In this document: one piece after another, positions 17,088 to 25,516 of the stretch | How positions within the stretch are numbered: position 1 is the stretch's first letter | Layout of the letters: each line of letters begins with the position of its first letter | Assembly: GCA_039798705.1 (NCBI GenBank) | Contig: JBDKFN010000002.1 | Coordinates: forward strand, 36,597 to 100,596 | Length of the DNA stretch: 64,000 nucleotides | Source: CAIKLP01 sp039798705 | GTDB taxonomy: Bacteria; Bacteroidota; Bacteroidia; Sphingobacteriales; Sphingobacteriaceae | Direction: 5' to 3' | The notes under the pieces: generated by a model | The model's input: the letters and a program-made list of their open reading frames with translations, nothing else | Database searches by the model: none | What the model was told of the DNA's origin: nothing | Translations under genes and position numbers: made by a program

Positions 17088-17097
17088 ATGGCAATTG

Positions 17098-18405
17098 CTA
17101 TAACAAAGGCAATAAACTTTCTAGTTTCATTCCCCTAGAACCTTTGACAAGTACTGTATGGTCGGTGACTTTATTCTTTTGAATAAAATCCATTGCGTTA
17201 GCAGTTGTATTAAAAAAATGAAACTGTTTAAATAATTCTTTAGCGCCAAAAAAGTCGTTGCCAATAAAAATTACGTTTTCAAATTTTAACGCTGCAACTA
17301 ACTTTACAATGGCTTCATGCTCTGCAATGCTTTCTTTGCCCAACTCAAACATGTCGCCAAGAATTAAGAATTTATTTTCAGCAGATAACTGATGAAAATT
17401 ATTAATGGCTGCAAACATACTACTTGGATTAGCATTATAAGCATCCATAATTAATTTATTGTTTGCTGTTTGCATTACCTGTGAACGGTTGTTGGTTGGT
17501 GTATATGCTGCAATAGCAGCAATGATTTCAGCCTCTGATACACCAAAATAAACACCAATTGCAGCAGCTGCTAAAATATTTGCTAAGTTGTAATCGCCTA
17601 CTAATTGAGTAGCAAGCTCATGTTTTTGATTATCCTTTTTAAAAGTAACGGCTACTTTTAAATAAGGCGCAAGTGTAATTATTTCTCCGCTAACTAAACT
17701 GTTTTCTTGACTTCCAAAATATACTTTATTTTCTAATTGAGATGAAAGCTCCATGGTAATGGCATCATCTGCATTTACAAAAACTAAACCTTTGTTTGTT
17801 TCAAGGAAATCATATAATTCTTTTTTAGTCTTCTTGACGCCTTCAAAGCCGCCCATACCGTCGAGGTGAGCCTTACCAACATTACATATTAATCCGAAAT
17901 TAGGTTCAGCAATTTCACACAATTCTTTAATTTCTAATTGGTGGTTAGCACCCATTTCTACAATTGCAAAATCGTGATGCGCTTGAATAGAAAGTAAAGT
18001 TAATGGGACACCAATGTGGTTATTTAAATTGCCATAAGTGGCCAATGTTTGGTATCTTTTGGAAAGCACTGCATTGATTAATTCTTTTGAAGTGGTTTTC
18101 CCATTGCTACCTGTAATGCCTAAAAATGGAAATTCCAATTGTCTACGATGGTGATTCGCTAAGGATTGCATGGCTTTCAATACATCATCCACCAATAAAT
18201 ATTGTTCGCTAATAGCCATTTCAGGCTGATCAACTACTGCATATTTTGCGCCAGAAGCAAGTGCTTGCGCAGCAAATTCATTGCCATTAAAATTTGCGCC
18301 TTTTAGTGCAAAGAAAATAGAATTTTCCTTAACAGCTCTGGTATCTGTTACAACCAAAGGGTATTGTAAATACTTTTCGTAAAGTAATGCTGTACTTGCT
18401 TTCAT
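17098..18405 (-). CDS. murF: UDP-N-acetylmuramoyl-tripeptide--D-alanyl-D-alanine ligase
   Basis: A 435-residue Mur ligase of normal length. The N-terminal UDP-MurNAc domain has TDTRAVKENSIFFALKG near residues 20-36. The central ATPase has GITGSNGKTT at 96-105, and IVEMGANHQLEIKELC and GLICNVGKAHLDG follow. The C-terminal substrate domain contains DAYNANPSSM, the signature that separates MurF from MurE. It adds D-Ala-D-Ala to complete the cytoplasmic peptidoglycan precursor. It is not in a dcw cluster here but lies downstream of typA, past that gene's terminator. Confidence 0.96.
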   Translation of the reverse strand: MKASTALLYEKYLQYPLVVTDTRAVKENSIFFALKGANFNGNEFAAQALASGAKYAVVDQPEMAISEQYLLVDDVLKAMQSLANHHRRQLEFPFLGITGSNGKTTSKELINAVLSKRYQTLATYGNLNNHIGVPLTLLSIQAHHDFAIVEMGANHQLEIKELCEIAEPNFGLICNVGKAHLDGMGGFEGVKKTKKELYDFLETNKGLVFVNADDAITMELSSQLENKVYFGSQENSLVSGEIITLAPYLKVAVTFKKDNQKHELATQLVGDYNLANILAAAAIGVYFGVSEAEIIAAIAAYTPTNNRSQVMQTANNKLIMDAYNANPSSMFAAINNFHQLSAENKFLILGDMFELGKESIAEHEAIVKLVAALKFENVIFIGNDFFGAKELFKQFHFFNTTANAMDFIQKNKVTDHTVLVKGSRGMKLESLLPLL

Positions 18406-18410
18406 GATGC

Positions 18411-18441
18411 CAAGGGTATTGGTTCAAGACCAATCAAACAT
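18411..18441 (-). promoter_or_regulatory. Weak candidate murF promoter with a 6-base inverted repeat
   Basis: On the minus strand a near-match to the -7 box (TACCCTTG, one mismatch) ends five bases before the murF ATG. A TTTG lies 16 bases further upstream. ATTGGT-N5-ACCAAT (18418-18434) occupies the spacer and could be an operator. Each element is weak alone. Confidence 0.25.
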
Positions 18442-18449
18442 AATAAAAA

Positions 18450-18477
18450 AAGCGATACAGCCATAGCCGTATCGCTT
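18450..18477 (-). terminator. Intrinsic terminator of typA
   Basis: A 9-base perfect stem, AAGCGATAC and GTATCGCTT, with a 10-base loop. On the minus strand it is followed by a run of T residues (TTTTTTATTATG). It lies 20 bases after the typA stop codon at 18498 and before murF. Confidence 0.85.
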
Positions 18478-18497
18478 AAAAAAATGTTTATTGTAAA

Positions 18498-20306
18498 TTA
18501 ATTACCTGATTTCTTTTTAGCATTGGTACGCTCTTGCTCCGTTAAATAAATTTTACGTAAGCGCATAGAAACTGGCGTAATCTCAACGTATTCATCCCAC
18601 TGAATGTATTCCATAGCTTCTTCTAACGAGAATTTAGTAGCTGGTGCAATACGTGTTGCATCATCTTTACTCGTTGTACGGAAGTTGGTTAATTGTTTAC
18701 CTTCAGTAATGTTTACTGTCATGTCGGAATCTCTACTGTTTTCTCCGATGATCATTCCTTGGTAAACTTCTTCTCCTGGATTAACAAAAAATCTTCCACG
18801 ATCTTGTAATTTATCGATACGGTAAGCTGTTGCAGCTCCTTTATCCATAGAAATTAATACACCTGATGATCTTTGTGGAATATCGCCCTTCCAAGGCTCA
18901 TATGATTTGAAACGGTGCGCCATAATTGCTTCACCAGCAGTTGCAGTTAACACGTTATTTCTTAAACCAATGATTCCCCTTGCAGGTATTTCAAATTCTA
19001 AATGTTGTAAATCGCCTTTTGGTTCCATTACCAATAAGTCACCTTTTCTTTGGGTAACCAATTCAATTACTTTACCAGAAACTTCTGCAGGTACATCTAC
19101 AATTAATGATTCAATTGGCTCGCATTTCTTACCATCAATTTCTTTGATGATTACTTGTGGTTGACCAACTTGTAATTCATAACCTTCGCGACGCATCGTT
19201 TCAATTAAAACTGATAAATGCAAAATACCGCGACCGTATACTAGTAATGAATCTGGAGATGCTGTTTCTTCTACTCTTAACGCTAAGTTTTTCTCCATCT
19301 CTTTCATCAAACGATCACGAAGATGACGAGAAGTTACAAACTTACCTTCTTTTCCAAAAAATGGAGAGTTGTTAATAGTGAACAACATGTTCATGGTTGG
19401 CTCGTCAATTTTAATAACCGCCAATGCCTCTGGATTTTCGAAATCAGCAATGGTATCGCCAATTTCAAAACCTTCAATACCTACTACAGCACAAATATCA
19501 CCGTTGTGAACTTCTTCTACCCTTACTTTGCCTAAGCCAACAAAAGTATATAGTTCTTTAATTCTTGATTTTACAACTTTACCATCTTTCTTCATTAAAG
19601 AAACTGGCATATTTTCTTTGATTGTTCCACGCGCAACACGACCAATTGCAATCCTACCAACAAAAGAAGAATAGTCTAATGAGGTGATTTGCATTTGTAA
19701 GGTTCCTGGATTATCTGGTGGTTCTGGAATAAATTCCAAAACTGCATCTAATAATGGGGTAATATCTTCGGTTGGTGCAGTATAATCTTTGCTCATCCAG
19801 CCTTGTTTAGAAGACCCATAAAGCGTTGGGAAGTCCAATTGCTCTTCTGTTGCTTCTAAGTTAAAGAACAACTCGAAAATAGACTCCTGAACTTCTTCTG
19901 GGCGACAATTCTCTTTATCCACTTTATTAATAACTACAATTGGCTTTAATCCTAATGAAAGGGCCTTTTGAGTTACAAATCTTGTTTGAGGCATAGCGCC
20001 TTCAAAAGCATCTACTAATAACAATACACCATCAGCCATTTTCAATACACGCTCTACTTCACCGCCAAAGTCGGCGTGACCTGGTGTATCAATAATGTTG
20101 ATTTTGTAGTCTTTGTATTGAACAGAAACGTTTTTAGATACGATAGTGATTCCTCTTTCACGTTCTAAATCGTTGTTATCTAGGATTAGATCACCAGTTT
20201 CTTGGTTATCTCTAAATAAATTGGTCTGATGTAAAATTTTATCTACCAGTGTTGTTTTCCCGTGATCGACATGGGCAATAATAGCGATATTTCTAACTTT
20301 TTGCAT
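18498..20306 (-). CDS. typA: Translational GTPase TypA/BipA
   Basis: A 602-residue ribosome-associated GTPase. The G domain shows AHVDHGKTT (residues 11-19), RERGITI (~49), DTPGHADFGGEVERVL (~73) and NKVD (~127). EF-G-like domains II, III and V follow, and the BipA-specific C-terminal domain ends in LTEQERTNAKKKSGN. In other bacteria it aids 50S assembly at low temperature and other stress adaptation. Length is normal. It has its own terminator and a -7 promoter element 24 bases upstream, so it appears monocistronic. Confidence 0.97.
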   Translation of the reverse strand: MQKVRNIAIIAHVDHGKTTLVDKILHQTNLFRDNQETGDLILDNNDLERERGITIVSKNVSVQYKDYKINIIDTPGHADFGGEVERVLKMADGVLLLVDAFEGAMPQTRFVTQKALSLGLKPIVVINKVDKENCRPEEVQESIFELFFNLEATEEQLDFPTLYGSSKQGWMSKDYTAPTEDITPLLDAVLEFIPEPPDNPGTLQMQITSLDYSSFVGRIAIGRVARGTIKENMPVSLMKKDGKVVKSRIKELYTFVGLGKVRVEEVHNGDICAVVGIEGFEIGDTIADFENPEALAVIKIDEPTMNMLFTINNSPFFGKEGKFVTSRHLRDRLMKEMEKNLALRVEETASPDSLLVYGRGILHLSVLIETMRREGYELQVGQPQVIIKEIDGKKCEPIESLIVDVPAEVSGKVIELVTQRKGDLLVMEPKGDLQHLEFEIPARGIIGLRNNVLTATAGEAIMAHRFKSYEPWKGDIPQRSSGVLISMDKGAATAYRIDKLQDRGRFFVNPGEEVYQGMIIGENSRDSDMTVNITEGKQLTNFRTTSKDDATRIAPATKFSLEEAMEYIQWDEYVEITPVSMRLRKIYLTEQERTNAKKKSGN

Positions 20307-20329
20307 TTATAATAAAGTTTTTAAGCCCG

Positions 20330-20337
20330 CAAAGGTA
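20330..20337 (-). promoter_or_regulatory. -7 promoter element (TACCTTTG) of typA
   Basis: An exact TAnnTTTG on the minus strand ends 24 bases before the typA ATG at 20306, leaving a short ordinary leader. The expected -33 position reads TTTCGG rather than a clear TTG. Confidence 0.5.
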
Positions 20338-20416
20338 CATTTAAAAAACCGAAATTCGCTTTATAATTTGATTTTGTGGTAAATATTAATGCTTTGTTTG
20401 GCTGATTTTAAGCAAT

Positions 20417-21076
20417 TTATAAGATAGCGTTTGCTAAAAATGCACGCAAGGGCGCAATGGCTTGATTAGCATCTACAACAGCCTGTATAGCCTTCTTAGA
20501 ACATAAAATTTCGTCAGAGAGTGGTTTAACCGCTATAAAGCTTTTCAACTTCAATAATTCGATAGCCGGATGGTCCTTAGGATAATCTCTTGGAGCTGTT
20601 TTCAACTGATCTTCGAAACTGAGTGAGCCAAACTGTTTTTTAAAAGCTGGAGCCTGAATTATTGCTTCGAATGCAGAAAGGTTATAATCGATTTCTTGTC
20701 TGATTTTTTTTATGTCTTCAGAAGGTGGTAGATAATACCCTCCGGCAACAAATGATGCCCCAGGCTGTATATGAATAAAGCAACCTGTTCCACCTACTAG
20801 CTTTCCCTCACTTGCATAGGCAATGCCAAAATTGGTTTTGTATGGCGCTTTATTTTTAGAGAACCGCACATCACGGTAAATTCTCATGACACATTTTGCA
20901 GCAATGAGATTTTTATAATTTGAATCGAAAGCTGATGAAGCTTGAAATACTTTTTCTGCAAATGAGATGACGTCTGCCTTTGCTATTTCATATTCGGGTT
21001 TGTGTATGGCAAACCATTCACGATTGTTATTTTTTTGTAAAGCACTTAAGAATTTAAAGGTGCTGGATTGAAGCAT
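20417..21076 (-). CDS. DUF2461 family protein
   Basis: A 219-residue cytoplasmic protein of the DUF2461 (TIGR02453) family, recognised by FLSALQKNNNREWFAIHKPEYE at the N-terminus (residues ~9-30), the central IYRDVRFSKNKAPYKTNFG, and HIQPGASFVAGGYYLPP. The family is widespread in Bacteroidota and fungi but has no established biochemical role. The invariant Arg, Asp and Lys residues in the central motif suggest an active or binding site. It lies 12 bases after no other obvious partner than DUF983, which begins just downstream on the same strand. Confidence 0.88.
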   Translation of the reverse strand: MLQSSTFKFLSALQKNNNREWFAIHKPEYEIAKADVISFAEKVFQASSAFDSNYKNLIAAKCVMRIYRDVRFSKNKAPYKTNFGIAYASEGKLVGGTGCFIHIQPGASFVAGGYYLPPSEDIKKIRQEIDYNLSAFEAIIQAPAFKKQFGSLSFEDQLKTAPRDYPKDHPAIELLKLKSFIAVKPLSDEILCSKKAIQAVVDANQAIAPLRAFLANAIL

Positions 21077-21087
21077 TTTTTTGCGGG

Positions 21088-21486
21088 TTAGTCTTTTTTG
21101 TCTATAAAATTCTTGTCGAACTTAGGCGCAAACATATGCAGCAATAAAATTCTTGCATACCTGAAATTAAGTCTATAGGTTAATATAATTCCAACAATGA
21201 TAGCAGACATGTATACCCAAACATCTGGGTTATGACCTAATAGATAAACAGCAATTCCTACGTTCACACTAAGCGCAACATTAAATGCATATCCAACATA
21301 CATTGCGCCCCAAAAAAATCCGATTTCGAGTTCGTACCTTAAACCACATACAGGACAATATTCATGCATTTTGTTGTAGTCACTCCAACTAGTTACTGGA
21401 TGAGTAAAAACTTCGCCTGTTCTGCAAGTTGGACACTTGCATTTTAAAATAGATGAAAACTTTGAAGGTGTTGGTTGGTTGCTCAT
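21088..21486 (-). CDS. DUF983 membrane protein with zinc-ribbon-like cysteines
   Basis: A 132-residue protein. It has two CxxC pairs in the N-terminal part (CPTC at residues 18-21 and CPVC at 44-47) that can form a zinc ribbon, followed by two transmembrane helices beginning at IGFFWGAMYVGYAFNVAL, the DUF983 signature. In Bacteroidota and Alphaproteobacteria DUF983 genes sit beside cytochrome oxidase assembly genes, as here: it is the last gene of the respiratory run, two to four bases after the CPMC protein. A role in oxidase biogenesis is inferred from context. Confidence 0.85.
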   Translation of the reverse strand: MSNQPTPSKFSSILKCKCPTCRTGEVFTHPVTSWSDYNKMHEYCPVCGLRYELEIGFFWGAMYVGYAFNVALSVNVGIAVYLLGHNPDVWVYMSAIIVGIILTYRLNFRYARILLLHMFAPKFDKNFIDKKD

Positions 21487-21490
21487 GCAA

Positions 21491-21754
21491 TTAATTTGCT
21501 GTTAAATTTTCATCAGAAGCATTCATTTGCTTCGCCCTGTATTTCTTAAACCAAATTACACCTAATGCTCCAACGAATAAATATGGAGCAGCAAGTAAAT
21601 ACAAAATACCATCGTTCAATCCCTTGCCAACATTATTCTGACCGCTTTTAATAGAAGATTCTACCGCCGTTTTACACATTGGACATTGCGCCATTGCCGT
21701 ATTAAAAGTGAAGAAGAAAAACACAATCGCAAGAATAAAAAATAATTTTTTCAT
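21491..21754 (-). CDS. Small exported membrane protein with CPMCK motif
   Basis: An 87-residue protein with an N-terminal signal sequence (FFILAIVFFFFTFNTAMA), a CPMCKTAVE motif (Cys24 and Cys27) right after the predicted cleavage site, and one transmembrane helix (ILYLLAAPYLFVGALGVIWF, ~48-68). The CxxC with a nearby Met would face the periplasm and could bind copper. It lies between DUF420 (1-base gap) and DUF983 (4-base gap) in the oxidase assembly block. The family is not named to my knowledge; a copper or heme handling role for the oxidase is inference. Confidence 0.75.
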   Translation of the reverse strand: MKKLFFILAIVFFFFTFNTAMAQCPMCKTAVESSIKSGQNNVGKGLNDGILYLLAAPYLFVGALGVIWFKKYRAKQMNASDENLTAN

Positions 21755-21755
21755 T

Positions 21756-22286
21756 TTAGAAAGTATAATACGGTGATATCATTAAGTAAACTAAAACGCC
21801 TGTAATGGTTACATACAACCAGACAGGGAAAGTATAACGCACTAGTTTTCTGTGTTTTTCAACATCCATTTTTAATCCTGCATTGAAGCTAAAAAGAATC
21901 AATGGCAAAACAATAGCGGCTAAAAATATATGGCTAATTAAAATTACATAATAAATATATTTCAATAATCCTGTTCCGCCGTAGCTTGTTTCTTTTACAA
22001 AATAATGAAACAGGATATATGAAACTAGAAACAATGATGACAAACAAAAAGTTGCAATGTTTATTTTTTTATGCAGTTCGATGTTTCTTCTTTTGATTTG
22101 ATAAAGTGAAGTGAGCAACATAATGCTACATAACCCATTGATAATTGCATTTAGCTTTGGTAAAAAATAAACAAAGCTTGGCGTTTCAATGGTAACGGGA
22201 ATAAGCTTTCTGTTCAATATTACTACTACAATAAATACAAAAATTGAAATACCGTAAACTACTCTTGCAATTAACTTATCATTCAT
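21756..22286 (-). CDS. DUF420 family membrane protein (CtaM-like)
   Basis: A 176-residue protein with five predicted transmembrane helices and no signal peptide. NAIINGLCSIMLLTSLYQIKRR, read in two parts around residues 46-66, with conserved His residues in YILFHYFVKE and VEKHRKLVRYTFPVWLYV, fits DUF420 (COG2322). The Bacillus/Staphylococcus relative CtaM is needed for heme-copper oxidase maturation. It lies between sco1 and the CPMC protein in the oxidase block, which supports a similar job. Confidence 0.85.
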   Translation of the reverse strand: MNDKLIARVVYGISIFVFIVVVILNRKLIPVTIETPSFVYFLPKLNAIINGLCSIMLLTSLYQIKRRNIELHKKINIATFCLSSLFLVSYILFHYFVKETSYGGTGLLKYIYYVILISHIFLAAIVLPLILFSFNAGLKMDVEKHRKLVRYTFPVWLYVTITGVLVYLMISPYYTF

Positions 22287-22293
22287 CTTAATA

Positions 22294-22983
22294 CTATTTT
22301 TTTTGTTTCGGAGAAATTTCTTCTTTTACTAAAACTTTAATGTCATCTATTAAGGAATCTACCGCCTTTTCAGAAGTGCCATCATAATACCCTCTGATTC
22401 TATTTTGAGGATCTACTAAAACAACCATTTCCGTATGAATAAAATCATCTGGACCTCCATCGCCTTCTAGAGCAGTTACTAAATACCCTCTTCTGGCTAG
22501 TTCGTAGATTTCATTTTTAGGGCCGGTAAGCATGTTCCATTTCCCTTTAATGGCATTGTGTGCTTTTGCATAATTAGCTAAAGCATTTACATCATCTTTT
22601 TCGGGATTAACTGTAAAAGACAATAAAGTTATTTCGTCGATAGTTTGTACTCTTTTTTGTACACGCTCCATTTGTGTTGCCATTTTCGGGCAAATGGTCT
22701 GACAAGTAGTAAAGAAAAAGTTGACTATTTTTATTTTGCCAGCAAGTATGCTGTCGTTGATGGTCTCGTTATTTTGATTTTGAAAACTAAAAGACCCTAC
22801 TTGATGATAAATGGTATCTACTCGGGATTTGCCATCTACCACTACTTGTTCTGTTTGCTTTTCGCCATAAATTGGCAAAGCCTTATAATGATTTGTTCCG
22901 GTTTTGAGTAGAAAATACCCAATAACCGGAACAACTAATACGATGAATAATATGGCGGTTTGTTTAAGCCCTTTGCTATTCAT
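22294..22983 (-). CDS. sco1: SCO1/SenC-type copper chaperone for cytochrome oxidase
   Basis: A 229-residue thioredoxin-fold protein tethered by one N-terminal helix (ILFIVLVVPVIGYFLLK). The copper ligands are present: TTCQTICPKM with Cys94 and Cys98, and a His near residue 182 in DFIHTEMVVLVD. It delivers or reduces copper at the CuA site of CoxB. The gene is between coxD-type subunit IV (1-base gap) and DUF420 (7-base gap), the normal position for a Bacteroidota Sco. Confidence 0.94.
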   Translation of the reverse strand: MNSKGLKQTAILFIVLVVPVIGYFLLKTGTNHYKALPIYGEKQTEQVVVDGKSRVDTIYHQVGSFSFQNQNNETINDSILAGKIKIVNFFFTTCQTICPKMATQMERVQKRVQTIDEITLLSFTVNPEKDDVNALANYAKAHNAIKGKWNMLTGPKNEIYELARRGYLVTALEGDGGPDDFIHTEMVVLVDPQNRIRGYYDGTSEKAVDSLIDDIKVLVKEEISPKQKK

Positions 22984-22984
22984 A

Positions 22985-23326
22985 TTATAAACGGATATGC
23001 ATCCAAAAATTTCCTTCGTATAACATCCATACTATAAAAAATATGATGAAAATTAAAGGGACAATGATCGAGTAGATCAATCCTAATTTTTCAAACTTTA
23101 AATGCATGAAATAAGCAACAATGTAAAATGCTTTTAATAATGTTAATCCAATGTAAACAATGTTTCCAACTGGATGGCTTAAAACACCACGTGGGATTAA
23201 AACCAATGCAATAAAAAATTCAATTGCAGTAATACCCAATAAAACCCAAAACACACCCCAAATTTTCTTTTTTGTCATTGAACCATGTTCCTCATGGTGT
23301 GCAATATTATGTTGATCTGCTGACAT
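22985..23326 (-). CDS. Cytochrome c oxidase subunit IV-type protein
   Basis: A 113-residue membrane protein with three helices. A His/Glu-rich N-terminus (QHNIAHHEEHGS) is followed by IWGVFWVLLGITAIEFFIAL, and the stretch AFYIVAYFMHLKFEKLG is the CoxIV/CyoD family signature. It is the small accessory subunit of the heme-copper oxidase. It lies 24 bases after the CoxC gene. Its role is structural; no cofactor ligands are expected. Confidence 0.88.
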   Translation of the reverse strand: MSADQHNIAHHEEHGSMTKKKIWGVFWVLLGITAIEFFIALVLIPRGVLSHPVGNIVYIGLTLLKAFYIVAYFMHLKFEKLGLIYSIIVPLIFIIFFIVWMLYEGNFWMHIRL

Positions 23327-23350
23327 ATTAATATGTATATAAGATTATAA

Positions 23351-24034
23351 TTAAACTAAATAGAAGAATGTAAATACAAACACCCAAACTAAATCTACAA
23401 AGTGCCAGTATAAACCAACTTTTTCGATCATGTCATAATGTCCTCTGCGCTCGTAAGTTCCAGCTAAAACATTAATCCAAATAATGATATTCAATACTAC
23501 TCCAGAAAAAACGTGGAAACCATGAAACCCCGTAATGGTAAAGAATAAATTAGTAAAGTTAGTTGACGCAACAGAACCATCTTTATTTAAAAACGGGTTT
23601 GCGCCCCACCAAGCACCTTCGTGGTGAAGATGTGTCCATTCCCAAGCTTGACAACCTAAAAATGCGAAACCTCCAATAATAGTCCAAATCATCCACTTAG
23701 AAACCTCTGATTTCGCTTTACGATGTCCAGCTTCTACAGCCAAAACCATCGTAACAGAACTCATAATTAAAATGAATGTCATAATACCCACGAACACCAA
23801 TGGTGCACCTCCGTGGATACCTGGAGCAGATTGGAAAACCTCATCTGGATTTGGCCATGAAACGCTACTGAAACGCAATGCGCCATAAGCGATTAATAAA
23901 CCTGAAAAAGTAAAGGCATCTGAAAGTAGAAAAAACCACATCATCATTTTGCCATACTCCACATTAAAAGGAGATCTTCCACCATTCCATGGTGTTGATT
24001 TAATCTCGTCGATTTCTGAAGTGTTTGTTGTCAT
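23351..24034 (-). CDS. ctaE: Cytochrome c oxidase subunit III
   Basis: A 227-residue subunit III with seven predicted helices. Typical motifs are KMMMWFFLLSDAFTFSGLL, ITGFHGFHVFSGVVLN and the C-terminal YWHFVDLVWVFVFTFFYL. Subunit III stabilises the oxidase and holds lipids beside subunit I. A second, shorter subunit III-like gene lies 12 bases upstream on the same strand; this longer one has the fuller set of motifs, including the acidic residue in QAWEWTHLHHEG. Confidence 0.93.
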   Translation of the reverse strand: MTTNTSEIDEIKSTPWNGGRSPFNVEYGKMMMWFFLLSDAFTFSGLLIAYGALRFSSVSWPNPDEVFQSAPGIHGGAPLVFVGIMTFILIMSSVTMVLAVEAGHRKAKSEVSKWMIWTIIGGFAFLGCQAWEWTHLHHEGAWWGANPFLNKDGSVASTNFTNLFFTITGFHGFHVFSGVVLNIIIWINVLAGTYERRGHYDMIEKVGLYWHFVDLVWVFVFTFFYLV

Positions 24035-24046
24035 TGGTAATAAAAA

Positions 24047-24619
24047 CTATCTATTAATTAATAAAAACACGAACAAATATATCCACAAAATGTCAATAAA
24101 GTGCCAGAAGATGGTGCTTATTTCCATTCGGAAGATATTTTTTGTTTGATTGATTTTGCTTGAAGTGCCGGCAAATGCATATAACAAAAGCATTAAACCT
24201 GCAATAATATGAAATGCATGAAACCCAGAGATTACATACAGAAAAGATTCAGCTGGATTTCCAGAGAAAAATACGCCATTTGCTACTAATTCTTTCCATG
24301 CAACATACTGACCTATTAAAAAGCCTAGTCCTAACAAAATGGTTAGGATAAGAAAATTTTTCTGTTTTGCTACTTGACCTTTTTTTGCATTAGTTAAAGA
24401 GATATGAAGCGTAATGCTACTCAAAATAATTAATACTGTTGTATAGTAAAAGGTTTGGGGCAATTCAAAAATTTTCCAATTGCCTTCTGCTTTTCTAACA
24501 ATGTAAGCACTGGTTAAACCTGCAAAACACATGAGTGAGCTTAATACAAACAACCACGTAACAAACTTTTTAGGTTGCCCGTTAAATGTATTTGATGGGA
24601 TAGTGTTTTCTGCGTTCAT
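24047..24619 (-). CDS. Second, shorter cytochrome c oxidase subunit III-like protein
   Basis: A 190-residue subunit III homologue with about five helices. VTWLFVLSSLMCFAGLTSAY at the N-terminus, VISGFHAFHIIAGLMLLLYA in the middle and FWHFIDILWIYLFVFLL at the end mirror the neighbouring 227-residue subunit III. It is shorter and less typical, so it may be a paralogous partner rather than a replacement. It sits 12 bases before that gene and 3 bases after ctaB. Tandem subunit III genes are known in Bacteroidota. Confidence 0.88.
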   Translation of the reverse strand: MNAENTIPSNTFNGQPKKFVTWLFVLSSLMCFAGLTSAYIVRKAEGNWKIFELPQTFYYTTVLIILSSITLHISLTNAKKGQVAKQKNFLILTILLGLGFLIGQYVAWKELVANGVFFSGNPAESFLYVISGFHAFHIIAGLMLLLYAFAGTSSKINQTKNIFRMEISTIFWHFIDILWIYLFVFLLINR

Positions 24620-24622
24620 CGT

Positions 24623-25516
24623 TTACAATTTATCAATTAATAATATGATTTGCACTACTGGCAAATAAATAAATGAACCAAACATTAATTCGCGTGCTGC
24701 TTTTAAAGAACACTCTCTGTATAGTTTTACTGACTGCATAAAAAACGCAAGGCCAGCCAATATGGAAATAATCCCCAATGTAGTGCCTGCCATTCCGAAT
24801 TTCATTGGCAATAGGCTAACAGGGATTAATACTAAAGTAAATAACATGATTTGGAACGCGCTACTTTTGCCTCTTCCTTCTTTTGAAGGCAACAAAAACA
24901 TATTCGCTCTGCGATAATCTTCATCTAACACCCAAGCAACAGCCCAAAAATGTGGAAACTGCCAAATGAATTGGATTGCAAACATGATTCCTGGCTCAAA
25001 TCCGAATTTATTCGTATAAGCAACATAGCCTAATAATGGTGGCATTGCGCCTGCTACTGCTCCTACAAAAACTGCAAATGAAGATTTAAGTTTTAATGGG
25101 GTGTATATAAATGCGTAAGAGATGATTGAGAATAATCCTAAAACGCCCGTAATTAAATTAAAGTAATAAGTTAAAATAAAAATTCCCGCAACACCCATGC
25201 CGATTGAAAAAATAAGTGCTTCTGTCAAACTTAATTTGTAAGTAGGCATTGGCCTATTTTGCGTTCGGTGCATTAATTTATCGGTATCCTTCTCTATAAT
25301 TTGATTTAAACTATTTGCGGAACCGGTTGTTAAAAATCCTCCTAAAATCATCAACAATAATTCAGGCCACTTCAGCTGCCCTTTTGCTGCATAAGCAAAA
25401 GTAATAGCAGCAGAAAACACAACTAACATGGTTAACCTCAATTTTACTAATTGAATATAACTGCCAATTCTAGCTTTCATTCCTGTTGATTCGATATTTA
25501 ATTCTTTTGTTATCAC
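24623..25516 (-). CDS. ctaB: Protoheme IX farnesyltransferase
   Basis: A 297-residue UbiA-type prenyltransferase with about nine helices. The first Asp-rich motif is NQIIEKDTDKLMHRTQNRPM (Asn71, Asp77, Asp79), and the second region reads FWAVAWVLDEDYRRANMFLLP. It attaches a farnesyl group to heme b to make heme O. It lies one base after ctaA, so the two heme A synthesis enzymes are coupled. Start and length match the family. Confidence 0.95.
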   Translation of the reverse strand: MITKELNIESTGMKARIGSYIQLVKLRLTMLVVFSAAITFAYAAKGQLKWPELLLMILGGFLTTGSANSLNQIIEKDTDKLMHRTQNRPMPTYKLSLTEALIFSIGMGVAGIFILTYYFNLITGVLGLFSIISYAFIYTPLKLKSSFAVFVGAVAGAMPPLLGYVAYTNKFGFEPGIMFAIQFIWQFPHFWAVAWVLDEDYRRANMFLLPSKEGRGKSSAFQIMLFTLVLIPVSLLPMKFGMAGTTLGIISILAGLAFFMQSVKLYRECSLKAARELMFGSFIYLPVVQIILLIDKL

